9,843 bases of DNA from JBOGFI01 sp050743365 (GTDB taxonomy: Bacteria > Actinomycetota > Acidimicrobiia > IMCC26256 > JACDBD01), in NCBI GenBank assembly GCA_050743365.1, contig JBOGFI010000206.1, positions 1 to 9,843 on the forward strand. The letters run 5' to 3'. Positions within the stretch are counted from its first letter, which is position 1. The number at the start of each line of letters is the position of its first letter. The notes under the pieces are model-generated. The model was not told the origin of the DNA, made no database searches, and saw only the letters and a list, made by a program, of their open reading frames with translations. This document shows positions 1-7,115 of this stretch, one piece after another. The translations under genes and the position numbers were made by a program.

Positions 1-977
1 CCCGGTGGGGGCACGGGCGCGGGCGGGGGCCCGGTCGGCGGCGGCGCGCCCGGGAGCGGTGTGCGCGACGTGATGTTGGCGGTCGTGCCGCCGAACACGT
101 AGACGGCGTCGCCCCTGTGGACGAGCTCGTTGAAGTACTCGGCGGTGTGCATCGGGATGCGCACGCACCCGTGTGACGCCGGGTAGGCCGGCACCTCCTG
201 GTAGCCGTGGATCGCGATGCCCTTGTTGAAGTAGTAGGGGTTGTAGAGCTGGCCGAGGGGCGACTTATGCCAGCCCCGGTAGAAGAAGTAATAGGTGTAG
301 CGCCCCGACGGGGTGTTGGCGTCCTCGCAGATGCGCTCGGTCGGGTTGTCGCGCGGCGAGTTGTAGCAGTAGTTCTCACCCGAGCCGGTGGAGACCGTGC
401 TGATGAGCCGGACCTGCGAGCCCTCGTACAGCGTGAGCACGCCCCGGGCGATGTCGACCTCGGTGCGGTTGGGCTCGGGGTTCGGGTAGTAAGCGCTCGG
501 GGTGACGAGAGGCGTCGGATACTGGACGGTCTCGAGCACCAGCCGGTCCTCCTCGAGCAGGCGGCCGGAGACCGGTGCGCCGCGGAAGTGCTGGAAGCCG
601 TGCACGGCGTAGGTCATGGCCTGGTCCCAGCGTCCGTCCACCGCGCCCGGGTCGAACTTCACGTCGGCCAGCCGCTGCTCGTAGGCCTGCAGCACCGGGC
701 CATTCGACTCCGGCCCGATCCCGTACGGGGGCAGCGGCGGCAGCTCGGCGGGCGGTGGCTGCAGGAGCCCCCCGACCGGGGTGGTCGTGGTGGGGGGCGG
801 CAGCGTGGTGGTCGTGGTGGTGGTGCTGGTGGTCGTGGCGGGGGCGCGGTGTCGGGTGGCCTCGACCCCGCGGTCGGGCTCGTCGCGGAGCAGGGCTCCG
901 GCGCCGGCCGCGCCGCCGGCGGCGGTCATGGCGACGGCGAGGCTCACCAGGACGCGGGATCGAAAGGCTCTGCGCAA
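1..977 (-). CDS. secreted L,D-transpeptidase (YkuD domain) with N-terminal peptidoglycan-binding-like domain; C-terminus beyond window
   Basis: Cell-wall enzyme that makes 3-3 (L,D) peptide cross-links in peptidoglycan outside the membrane. Read on the minus strand, the frame has a basic start and hydrophobic stretch (residues 1-30, Sec-like signal or anchor) and a Thr/Pro linker (about 46-95). A peptidoglycan-binding-like segment follows (about 92-140, with AVDGRWDQAM and GFQHF). The YkuD domain spans about 172-286 with the diagnostic HGYQ...SHGCVR motif: His257, His269 and catalytic Cys271. After it comes a Pro-rich tail (TPLPGAPPPTG...), still open at base 1, so at least 325 residues. Start choice: an in-frame TGA at 993-995 limits the N-terminus. 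TTG at 977 keeps the basic region of the signal and has a weak AGCAGG at 987-992. GTG at 947 and ATG at 929 are alternatives. The family and catalytic motif are clear. The exact start is not. Confidence 0.9.
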   Translation of the reverse strand, partial: MRRAFRSRVLVSLAVAMTAAGGAAGAGALLRDEPDRGVEATRHRAPATTTSTTTTTTTLPPPTTTTPVGGLLQPPPAELPPLPPYGIGPESNGPVLQAYEQRLADVKFDPGAVDGRWDQAMTYAVHGFQHFRGAPVSGRLLEEDRLVLETVQYPTPLVTPSAYYPNPEPNRTEVDIARGVLTLYEGSQVRLISTVSTGSGENYCYNSPRDNPTERICEDANTPSGRYTYYFFYRGWHKSPLGQLYNPYYFNKGIAIHGYQEVPAYPASHGCVRIPMHTAEYFNELVHRGDAVYVFGGTTANITSRTPLPGAPPPTGPPPAPVPPP

Positions 978-1011
978 GGGGGGGAACCTGCTTCAGGGGA
1001 ACGGTCGGAAA

Positions 1012-1017
1012 ATGGTA
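1012..1017 (-). promoter_or_regulatory. possible -10 box for the L,D-transpeptidase gene
   Basis: On the minus strand this reads TACCAT (pattern TAnnnT), about 35 bases upstream of the proposed TTG start. No good -35 is visible at normal spacing. Weak call, based only on position and a degenerate hexamer. Confidence 0.22.
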
Positions 1018-1133
1018 GCGGTCGGTGGGACGCGCGTAGCGCATCGGGGGCACGCGCTAATTGACGGGTGGACCTACCCGAGGTTGACCGCCTCGGCCCG
1101 GCTCACCCCCGAAGTCGACCGATCGGGCCGGTG

Positions 1134-1161
1134 TATCGTGACCTCTCCGTCGGCCGAGGGG
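1134..1161 (+). promoter_or_regulatory. candidate -10 box and ribosome binding site of the monooxygenase/hydrolase unit
   Basis: TATCGT at 1134-1139 fits an actinobacterial -10 box. The start of transcription would fall near 1146. GAGGGG at 1156-1161 is a good Shine-Dalgarno, six bases before the GTG at 1168, and it decides that start. No convincing -35 is seen 16-18 bases upstream. The rest of the 190-bp gap (978-1167) shows nothing else I can name. Confidence 0.4.
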
Positions 1162-1167
1162 TGCGCG

Positions 1168-2337
1168 GTGCGGTTCTTCGCCTTCCACCTGATGCCCTAC
1201 ACGCAGCTGTCGCCCGATTACGACGGGCCGGCCTGGGTCACCTGCCCCAACGAGCTCTACGACCCCGAGCTCGGCCGCAACCTCTACAACACCTACCTCG
1301 ACCAGTTCCTATACGCCGAGGAGCTGGGCTTCGACGGCGTGTGCGTCAACGAGCACCACCAGAACGCCTACGGCAACATGCCGTCGCCCAACCTCATCGC
1401 CGCGATCCTCGCCCGCCAGACGAGTCGCATGAAGATCGCGGTCGTCGGCAACGCCCTCCCGCTCTACGACCCGCCCACCCGGGTGGCCGAGGAGTTCGCC
1501 ATGATCGACGTGATCAGCGGCGGCCGCCTCATCGCCGGCATGGTCGTCGGCGGCGGCCCCGAGTACTACTCGTTCTCGGTCAACCCCGCCCACGCCCGCG
1601 AGCGATTCCAGGAGGCCCACGACCTGATCGTGAAGGCATGGACCACACCCGGGCCGTTCGAGTGGGTGAGCAAGCACTTCCGGATCCGGTACGTGAACCC
1701 GTGGCCCCGGCCGCTCCAGCAGCCGCACCCCGAGATCTGGATCCCCGGCGCCGGCTCGGTGGAGACGATGGAGTTCGTCGCCCGGCACCGGTACGCGTAC
1801 ATGGGCATCCCGTACTTCCACATCGATGTGTTCAAGCGGTACTTCTCGATGTTCCGCGACGCGTGCGAGGCCGAGGGCTACGAGGCCGACCCGCTTCAGT
1901 ACGGATGGCTCCTGCCCATCTACGTCGCCGAGACCGACGACCAGGCGCGTCGGGAGTTCGAGGAGCACCTCTGGTACTTCGTGAAGCGGCTGCTCCCCGG
2001 GATCACCATCCAGCCACCCGGCTACACGTCGGTGCGCTCCCTGACCAGCATCCTCAAGTCCGCGGGCACGTTCATGCTGAACGTCGAGACGTGGGACCAG
2101 ATCGTCTCCGGCCGCTACGCGATCGTCGGGTCGCCCGAGACCGTCGCGGGCCAGCTGACCGAGTCGCTACGCCAGCTGGGGACGGGCAACCTCCTGGGCC
2201 TGTTCCAGCTCGGGAGCCTCCCCGACCACCTCACCCGCAAGAACCTGGCCTTGTTCGCCGAGCAGGTCATCCCCAGGCTGCGGGCCGAGTTCCCCGAGGG
2301 CGAGTCCGTGTACCGGCCCGAAGCGAAGGTCGCATAG
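1168..2337 (+). CDS. luciferase-like monooxygenase (LLM class flavin-dependent oxidoreductase)
   Basis: A 389-residue protein of the bacterial-luciferase-like TIM-barrel family, which oxidises organic substrates with reduced flavin (FMN or F420) and O2 in the cytoplasm. The substrate cannot be read from the sequence. Family signs: MRFFAFHLMPYTQL first strand, GFDGVCVNEHH (EHH at 62-64), PSPNLIAAILA, then RVAEEFAMIDVISGGRL and GMVVGGGPEYY, where the glycine-rich loop replaces the more common F-x-RG sequence. The C-terminal part keeps VGSPETVAGQL, a typical helix of the family. It is longer than the usual 290-350 residues, with an insertion-rich C-terminal half. The frame is open far upstream, but only GTG 1168 has a proper ribosome binding site and gives the family's first strand. 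The stop abuts the hydrolase start, so the two are surely co-transcribed. Family certain, cofactor and role unknown. Confidence 0.9.
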   Translation: MRFFAFHLMPYTQLSPDYDGPAWVTCPNELYDPELGRNLYNTYLDQFLYAEELGFDGVCVNEHHQNAYGNMPSPNLIAAILARQTSRMKIAVVGNALPLYDPPTRVAEEFAMIDVISGGRLIAGMVVGGGPEYYSFSVNPAHARERFQEAHDLIVKAWTTPGPFEWVSKHFRIRYVNPWPRPLQQPHPEIWIPGAGSVETMEFVARHRYAYMGIPYFHIDVFKRYFSMFRDACEAEGYEADPLQYGWLLPIYVAETDDQARREFEEHLWYFVKRLLPGITIQPPGYTSVRSLTSILKSAGTFMLNVETWDQIVSGRYAIVGSPETVAGQLTESLRQLGTGNLLGLFQLGSLPDHLTRKNLALFAEQVIPRLRAEFPEGESVYRPEAKVA

Positions 2338-3150
2338 GTGCCCCAGACCCTGACCGAGGAGCACCTCGACGCACCGGCGGGCAAGGTGCAGCTCTTCCGC
2401 GCCGGCACGGGCCGACCCCTCGTGTACCTGCACTCGGCGGGCGGCGAGTCGTCGCACGCCGCGCTCGAGGAGCTGGCCGACTCCTTCGAGGTGCTGGTGC
2501 CGGTCTTCCCCGGCTACGGGGAGTCCGAGGGAATCGAGGGAATCGACGGCATGGAGGACGCCGTCTTCCACCTCCTCGACGTGTGGCAGCTACTCGGGCT
2601 CGACGCGCCGGCGGTGCTGGGCGTGTCGCTCGGAGCGTGGATGGGGGCGGAGATCGCGACGCGCTACCCCGAGAAGGTCGGCAAGCTCGTGATGGTCAGC
2701 CCAGTGGGGTTGCACCTCGACGACGCGCCCATCGCCGAGATGTTCGGTCGTGCGCCCGGTGAGCTTGCCCAGATGCTCTTCTGCGACCAGGAGCACCCGA
2801 TCGCGGCAGCCATGCATGCCATGGACGCCTTCACCGGCGACGTCGGCCGGCCGGTGGAGATCCCCATCGAGATGGTGCTGCCGATGTGGAAGGCGATGTC
2901 GGCCACGGCCAAGCTCGGCTGGGACCCGTACCTGCACAACCCCAAGCTGCGGGGACGGCTGCGCCGCATCATCGCGCCGACGCTCGTCGTGTACGGCGCG
3001 CAGGACGGGATGCTGCCGCGCGCCCATGCGGAGGCCTACGCCGCCGAGATCCCGAACGCGCGTCTTGAGGTGATCGACCACGCCGCGCACTGGCTCCCGT
3101 TCGAGAAGCCGGCGGAGCTGGCCGTTCTCGTGCGCGACTTCCTCCGGTAG
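2338..3150 (+). CDS. alpha/beta-fold hydrolase
   Basis: A 270-residue single-domain alpha/beta hydrolase. Visible parts: oxyanion-hole region LVYLHSAGG (about 28-36), FPGYGES, nucleophile elbow GVSLGAW with Ser97, acid Asp223 in VVYGAQDGMLP, and base His251 in HWLPFEKP. The full catalytic triad is present, so it should be active on an ester, thioester, lactone or C-C bond. A cap domain lies between about 125 and 200. The GTG start directly follows the monooxygenase TAG with no gap, and GAAGG at 2325-2329 (8-base spacing) serves as its ribosome binding site. Inference: the pair works in sequence, with the flavoenzyme making an ester or lactone (or an oxidised ring) that the hydrolase opens. 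The substrate is not predictable from sequence alone. Confidence 0.9.
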   Translation: MPQTLTEEHLDAPAGKVQLFRAGTGRPLVYLHSAGGESSHAALEELADSFEVLVPVFPGYGESEGIEGIDGMEDAVFHLLDVWQLLGLDAPAVLGVSLGAWMGAEIATRYPEKVGKLVMVSPVGLHLDDAPIAEMFGRAPGELAQMLFCDQEHPIAAAMHAMDAFTGDVGRPVEIPIEMVLPMWKAMSATAKLGWDPYLHNPKLRGRLRRIIAPTLVVYGAQDGMLPRAHAEAYAAEIPNARLEVIDHAAHWLPFEKPAELAVLVRDFLR

Positions 3151-3156
3151 AGCCTC

Positions 3157-3162
3157 AGGAGG
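3157..3162 (+). promoter_or_regulatory. orphan strong Shine-Dalgarno (AGGAGG)
   Basis: A consensus AGGAGG lies just after the hydrolase stop. The nearest start, GTG 3175 (12-base gap), reads an Arg/Ser/Pro-rich shadow frame. The PQQ-repeat frame has its first GTG only at 3189, 26 bases away. The site therefore looks like the leftover of a gene start that lost its frame, or a chance match. Confidence 0.45.
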
Positions 3163-3188
3163 TAAGCAGCGGCGGTGCCGGAGACCTG

Positions 3189-3734
3189 GTGCTCTTGCGC
3201 TCGGGCGGTGACGTCGTCGCTCTCGATGCGGCCACTGGCGCCGCCCGCTGGACCCGGCCGCAGCCCGCCGTCTCGGCGAGGGACCGCGCCTACTTCACGT
3301 TCCTCGACCCACCCGTCGCCGGCGGTCCGAGCGTCGGCGTCGGCATCGTCGACGAGACGTCCGGCGGGGAGCCGCCCACCACGAGCACCGTGTTCCTGGA
3401 CGCGGCGACCGGCGTCGAGCGATGGCGGACGTCGAGCGGTTCTCTCTCGTCGTTCGCCTACGACCCGGGAGCCGGGACCCTCTACGAGTACGGCCAGAGC
3501 CTCCGGCTCGTGGCACGCGTCCCTCTCACCGGGGCGATTCGCTGGGAAGCCGACTCACGGTTCGGCCGCCTGCTCGCCGCTGGGGGCTCCGTGTTCCTCG
3601 CCGACGACCTCGTGCGAGCGTTCGATGCCTCGACCGGCGCTCGACGCTGGACCACGAACCTGTCGGAAGACGCCGACGCGACGCCGGTCGGTGTCTCGAA
3701 CGGGGTGGTGCTCGTCGCGACGGCCGAAGACTGA
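3189..3734 (+). CDS. PQQ/BamB-like beta-propeller fragment, N-terminally truncated, possible pseudogene
   Basis: The 181-residue frame carries four tryptophan-docking beta-propeller repeats: DAATGAARW (13-21), DAATGVERW (71-79), VPLTGAIRW (111-119) and DASTGARRW (146-154), the PQQ-like/BamB signature. Complete propellers have seven or eight blades and such proteins are normally exported. Here there is no signal peptide, only about four blades, and the frame ends in mid-blade style (GVVLVATAED). Repeat-like coding seems to continue upstream of the GTG (SSGGAGDLVLL), back to about 3165, with no usable start. It could still be translated at a low level by coupling to the hydrolase, but a 5'-deleted remnant is more likely. 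It follows the hydrolase by about 38 bases on the same strand and ends just before a strong hairpin. The family is clear, the functionality doubtful. Confidence 0.65.
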   Translation: MLLRSGGDVVALDAATGAARWTRPQPAVSARDRAYFTFLDPPVAGGPSVGVGIVDETSGGEPPTTSTVFLDAATGVERWRTSSGSLSSFAYDPGAGTLYEYGQSLRLVARVPLTGAIRWEADSRFGRLLAAGGSVFLADDLVRAFDASTGARRWTTNLSEDADATPVGVSNGVVLVATAED

Positions 3735-3741
3735 TTTACCC

Positions 3742-3764
3742 CGCCGGAAGCAACGCTTCCGGCG
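3742..3764. terminator. strong hairpin, likely bidirectional terminator
   Basis: Perfect 10-bp inverted repeat CGCCGGAAGC / GCTTCCGGCG around a 3-base AAC loop, placed between the end of the plus-strand unit (3734) and the end of the minus-strand small gene (3788). No T-run follows on either strand, as is common for actinobacterial terminators. Position between convergent stops supports the call. Confidence 0.7.
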
Positions 3765-3787
3765 CGGACCCCGAGGCCCGGAGACGG

Positions 3788-3970
3788 TCAGCTGTTGGTT
3801 GTCAGGCGCTCCTGCTCGAGCAGCTCCTCGAGCGGGTCGGAGGGCTCCAGGAGTGAGAGGCGCAGGTCGAGCAGGAAGTCGAGGACCTCGGAGCTGGATA
3901 CGAGGTCGCGGCTGCCGAAGCGTTCGAGCGCCTCGTCGATCAGAGCAGTCAGCCGAGCCTGTGGGTCCAT
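3788..3970 (-). CDS. small acidic protein of unknown function (60 aa)
   Basis: I do not recognise this family. The 60-residue protein is Leu/Glu/Asp-rich, predicted all-helical (ALIDEALERF, SSSEVLDFLLDLRLSLL, DPLEELLEQERL), without cysteine, membrane segment or signal. The pattern of two or three short amphipathic helices suggests a cytoplasmic dimer or a partner of a larger protein. The start is ATG 3970, because GGGAGGAG lies five bases upstream; an in-frame extension to 4015 has no such site. Strong ribosome binding site, sensible composition and position between a terminator hairpin and a divergent promoter region argue that it is real. It is transcribed away from the redoxin gene, and the gap between them holds a palindrome. 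Confidence 0.7.
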   Translation of the reverse strand: MDPQARLTALIDEALERFGSRDLVSSSEVLDFLLDLRLSLLEPSDPLEELLEQERLTTNS

Positions 3971-4037
3971 TTGGGCTCCTCCCGGGGCCGTCACCTCAGT
4001 GCAACTTAGCCGCATCTGGTTTCATGCCCGGATCAGG

Positions 4038-4052
4038 CAGGTTACGAACCTG
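4038..4052. repeat. perfect palindrome in divergent intergenic gap, possible operator
   Basis: CAGGTT-ACG-AACCTG, two perfect 6-base half-sites around 3 bases. It lies between the divergent 60-residue gene (start 3970) and the redoxin gene (start 4118), about 30 bases upstream of the redoxin -35. Position and symmetry suit a dimeric repressor or activator. No regulator gene is in the window to pair with it. Confidence 0.4.
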
Positions 4053-4082
4053 AGAACGCAGGCCACAGGGTGTTTTCCGGGT

Positions 4083-4111
4083 TCGAGACCGATGTCACAC
4101 CCGCCTACGCT
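4083..4111 (+). promoter_or_regulatory. redoxin promoter, probably giving a leaderless mRNA
   Basis: TCGAGA (4083-4088, four of six matches to TTGACA), a 17-base spacer, then TACGCT (4106-4111, TAnnnT). Transcription would begin about seven bases downstream, at or next to the GTG at 4118. No Shine-Dalgarno precedes that GTG, which agrees with a leaderless start, a common arrangement in actinobacteria. Confidence 0.5.
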
Positions 4112-4117
4112 GGCCAG

Positions 4118-4573
4118 GTGCTCACGATCGGTAGTGCGGCGCCGTCGTTCTCCCTCCCCGACGCCGATACCGGCGAGGTCGTCGACGACCCGTGGCAGGG
4201 CGGGCCGGTGGTGCTGGCGTTCTTCAAGACCACCTGTCCGGTGTGTGTCATGGCGGCGCCCAAGGTGCAGGCCCTGGCCGACGCCGGTGTGCGGGTCGTC
4301 GCGGTGGGGGAGGACCCGCCCGACAAGCTCGCTCGCTACGCCGAGCAGCACGGCCAGGGAGTGACGACGCTCAGCGAGCCGGCACCCTACGAAGTGTCGA
4401 GCGCCTTCGACCTGACCACGGTGCCGTCGCTGTTCCTCGTCGAGGCGGACGGCACCGTCCGGGACGCGGTCGAGTCGTGGGACCGCGAGAGCTGGAACCG
4501 TTTCGCGGTCCTCGCGGGCGGCGCGCCGGTGTCCGAGCCCGACGACGGGCTCCCGTCGTTCAAGCCCGGCTGA
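4118..4573 (+). CDS. thioredoxin-fold redoxin (AhpC/TSA- or TlpA-like)
   Basis: A 151-residue cytoplasmic thiol-disulfide protein. The N-terminus MLTIGSAAPSFSLPD is the usual opening of the AhpC/TSA-redoxin family. It is followed by VVLAFFKTTCPVC with a CxxC pair (Cys40, Cys43), and TVPSLFLV with the cis-proline (Pro103) that faces the active site. Peroxiredoxins carry a single peroxidatic Cys in PxxxT/SxxC. Here the CPVC pair points instead to a TlpA/ResA-like reductase or bacterioferritin-comigratory-like redoxin. There is no signal peptide in the chosen form. A longer frame from ATG 4070 adds 16 unlike residues and lacks a ribosome binding site, so GTG 4118 is preferred. It converges with sufU, and the two ends share a hairpin. 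The client is unknown; a role in redox balance fits the neighbouring Fe-S and ergothioneine genes. Confidence 0.87.
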   Translation: MLTIGSAAPSFSLPDADTGEVVDDPWQGGPVVLAFFKTTCPVCVMAAPKVQALADAGVRVVAVGEDPPDKLARYAEQHGQGVTTLSEPAPYEVSSAFDLTTVPSLFLVEADGTVRDAVESWDRESWNRFAVLAGGAPVSEPDDGLPSFKPG

Positions 4574-4590
4574 GGCAGCCGTAACGCCCA

Positions 4591-4608
4591 CTGACCCGGT
4601 CGGGTCAG
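4591..4608. terminator. hairpin between convergent redoxin and sufU genes
   Basis: CTGACCCG-GT-CGGGTCAG, an 8-bp perfect stem (7 bp with a 4-base loop). It lies 18 bases after the redoxin stop and overlaps the sufU stop codon at 4605-4607, so for sufU the last codons form one arm. Likely a shared bidirectional terminator, without a T-run. Confidence 0.55.
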
Positions 4609-5072
4609 GAATCGAGGCCCTGCTGGAGGGTGTTCCACGCGAGCGTCGCGCACTTGATCCGCACCGGGAACTTCACCACGCCCTGCAACGCCTCGAGGTC
4701 GCCCAGGCGGACGCCGTCGAGCTCACGGCTGAGATCGGAGCCGTCGCTCTCCCCCTCGAGCTTCGACTCGTGGATCGACATCAGCGCCTTGAACGCCCGG
4801 ATCAGCCTGCGGATCTCGTCGACCGGCTTCCCCTTGACCGCGGCGCTCATCATCGACGACGAGGCCTGGCTGATCGAGCAGCCCTGGCCGGCGATTTTCA
4901 CGTCGCGCACCGTGTCGCCGTCGACGTCGAGGTAGAGCACCACCTCGTCGCCGCAGAGCGGGTTGAAGCCTTCGAGCTTGCTTGCAGGCGGCACCGGGAG
5001 CTCGCCCCGGTTCCGGGGCGCGCGGTAGTGATCGAGGATGATCTCTCGGTACAGGTCCTCGAGTCCGGGCAT
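4605..5072 (-). CDS. sufU: SufU, zinc-dependent sulfur acceptor of the SUF Fe-S assembly system
   Basis: A 155-residue cytoplasmic protein that takes persulfide sulfur from SufS during Fe-S cluster assembly. The three conserved cysteines and the aspartate stand in family motifs: NPLCGDE (Cys40, Asp42), GQGCSISQAS (Cys65) and RIKCATLAW (Cys131). The 66-residue gap between the second and third cysteine holds the extra segment (SIHESKLEGESDGSD) that separates SufU from IscU. The N-terminus LEDLYREIILDHYRAPRNRG is typical. It follows sufS by 15 bases on the same strand and is the last gene of the unit, ending in a hairpin shared with the convergent redoxin. Its own ribosome binding site is weak, so translation may depend on coupling to sufS. 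No sufT (DUF59) follows, unlike many actinobacteria. Confidence 0.96.
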   Translation of the reverse strand: MPGLEDLYREIILDHYRAPRNRGELPVPPASKLEGFNPLCGDEVVLYLDVDGDTVRDVKIAGQGCSISQASSSMMSAAVKGKPVDEIRRLIRAFKALMSIHESKLEGESDGSDLSRELDGVRLGDLEALQGVVKFPVRIKCATLAWNTLQQGLDS

Positions 5073-5087
5073 GGCGGCGCAGCCTAG

Positions 5088-6337
5088 CTACTTGGCGAAG
5101 AACTTCTCTGCGGTTGCGAGCGAGTCGACGAGCGCGTCGATGTCGGCCTCGTCGTTGTAGACGTACACCGATGCACGGGTGGTGGCGGGCACCCCCAGGA
5201 CCCGCATCAGCGGCTTGGCGCAATGGTGCCCTGCCCGCACGCACACCCCGTCCTCGTCCAGCACCTGCGAGATGTCGTGGGCGTGGATGCCGTCGAAGAG
5301 GAACGAGATCACCCCGCCCCGGGTCTCGAGATCGTCGTGGCCGTAGATCGTGAGCCGCCCGCCGAAGCGCTCACGCAGCGCCCGCAGCGTGTAGCCGGCC
5401 AGCTGGACCTCGTGGGTCCGCACCGCCTCCATCCCGATCGCCTCGAGGTAGTCGATGGCGGCGCCCAGCCCGGTCGCCTCGACGATGGGCATGGTGCCGG
5501 CTTCGAACTTCCACGGCAGCTCGTTGGGCGTGAAGCCGTCGAAGCGAACGTCGCTGATCATCTCCCCACCACCAAGGAACGGGGGCATGGCCTCGAGGAG
5601 CTCCTCGCGCGCCCACAGACCACCGATGCCGCTCGGGCCGAGCATCTTGTGGCCGGTGAACCCCACGAAGTCGGCGCCCCATGCCTGCACGTCGACCGGG
5701 AGGTGAGGTACGGCCTGCGCCGCGTCGACAAGGACGAGCGCGCCCTCAGCGTGGGCGGCCTCGACCAGCAGGGGGATGTCGTTGATCGTGCCCAGCACGT
5801 TCGACATCGCCGCCACTGCCAGCAGCTTCGCCCCCTCGAGCAGACGCAGGAGCTCGTCGGTGTCGAGGCGGTAGTCGTCGGTAATCGGCACCCAGCGCAG
5901 CTCGACGCCCCGCTCCGCTGCCAGGATGTGCCACGGCACCACGTTCGAGTGGTGCTCCATCTGGGTCAGGACGATGGCGTCGCCCTCCCGCAGGTTGGCA
6001 CGGGCCCAGGTGTAGGCGACGAGGTTGATCGCCTCGGTGATGTTCTTGGTGAACACGATCTCCCGCCACGATGGCGCGTTCAGGAAGCGTGCGACCTTGT
6101 CGTGCGCGCTCCGGTAGGCGGCGGTGGACTCCTCCGAGATCGTGTACACACCCCGGTGGATGTTGGCGTAGTAGTTGCGGTAGTGACGGTCCATCGCGTC
6201 CAGGACGGCCTGGGGCTTCTGGGAGCTGTTGGCCGAGTCGAGGTACACGAGGCGCTTTCCGTGGACCTGGCGCGCCAGGATCGGGAAGTCGGCCTTGATG
6301 CGGGCGACGTCGAGGGGGTCCCGCACGTCGGTGACAC

Positions 6338-6341
<4 letters not shown>
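5088..6341 (-). CDS. sufS: SufS, cysteine desulfurase (class V aminotransferase fold, PLP)
   Basis: A 417-residue PLP enzyme (EC 2.7-type numbering does not apply; the activity is EC 2.8.1.7) that turns L-cysteine into alanine and an enzyme-bound persulfide for SufU. Landmarks: YLDSANSSQKP near 33-43, TEAINLVAY, QMEHHSNVVPW, VDAAQAVPH, PLP-binding Lys232 in GFTGHKMLGPSG, and catalytic Cys374 in VRAGHHCAKPLM, as in group II (SufS-type) desulfurases. The length is normal. The start ATG 6341 overlaps the sufC stop by 4 bases (ATGA) and has GGGAG about eight bases upstream. The frame stays open to 6716 inside sufC, but that extension is an Arg-rich shadow. EgtE of ergothioneine synthesis has the same fold, but partners sufC and sufU and the active-site motifs make SufS the right name. 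Confidence 0.97.
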
Positions 6342-7108
<767 letters not shown>

Positions 7109-7115
7109 GACCCCA

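Noticed and set aside
780..842. GTGGT-rich run looking like a microsatellite
   Set aside because: It is the codon run of the Thr-rich linker (ACC/ACG) of the L,D-transpeptidase on the minus strand.
376..1053. Long minus-strand frame, 225 residues
   Set aside because: His/Arg/Pro-rich shadow; the YkuD motif HGYQ...SHGCVR is in another minus frame covering the same bases.
207..1064. Plus-strand frame, 285 residues, opposite the transpeptidase
   Set aside because: Gly/Arg-rich antisense shadow without any domain.
781..1167. Upstream extension of the monooxygenase frame (to 518 residues)
   Set aside because: The added part is Val/Arg-rich antisense of the transpeptidase linker, and only GTG 1168 has a ribosome binding site and the family's first strand.
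2521..2550. Near-repeat GGGAATCGA in the hydrolase
   Set aside because: Explained by the coding sequence ESEGIEGIDG; not a repeat array.
1068..2762. Plus-strand frame of 564 residues
   Set aside because: Arg/Pro-rich shadow across the monooxygenase and hydrolase; no ribosome binding site or motif.
3175..4053. Frame from GTG 3175 behind AGGAGG, 292 residues
   Set aside because: Arg/Ser/Pro-rich translation, runs through a terminator hairpin and the antisense small gene; the PQQ repeats are in another frame.
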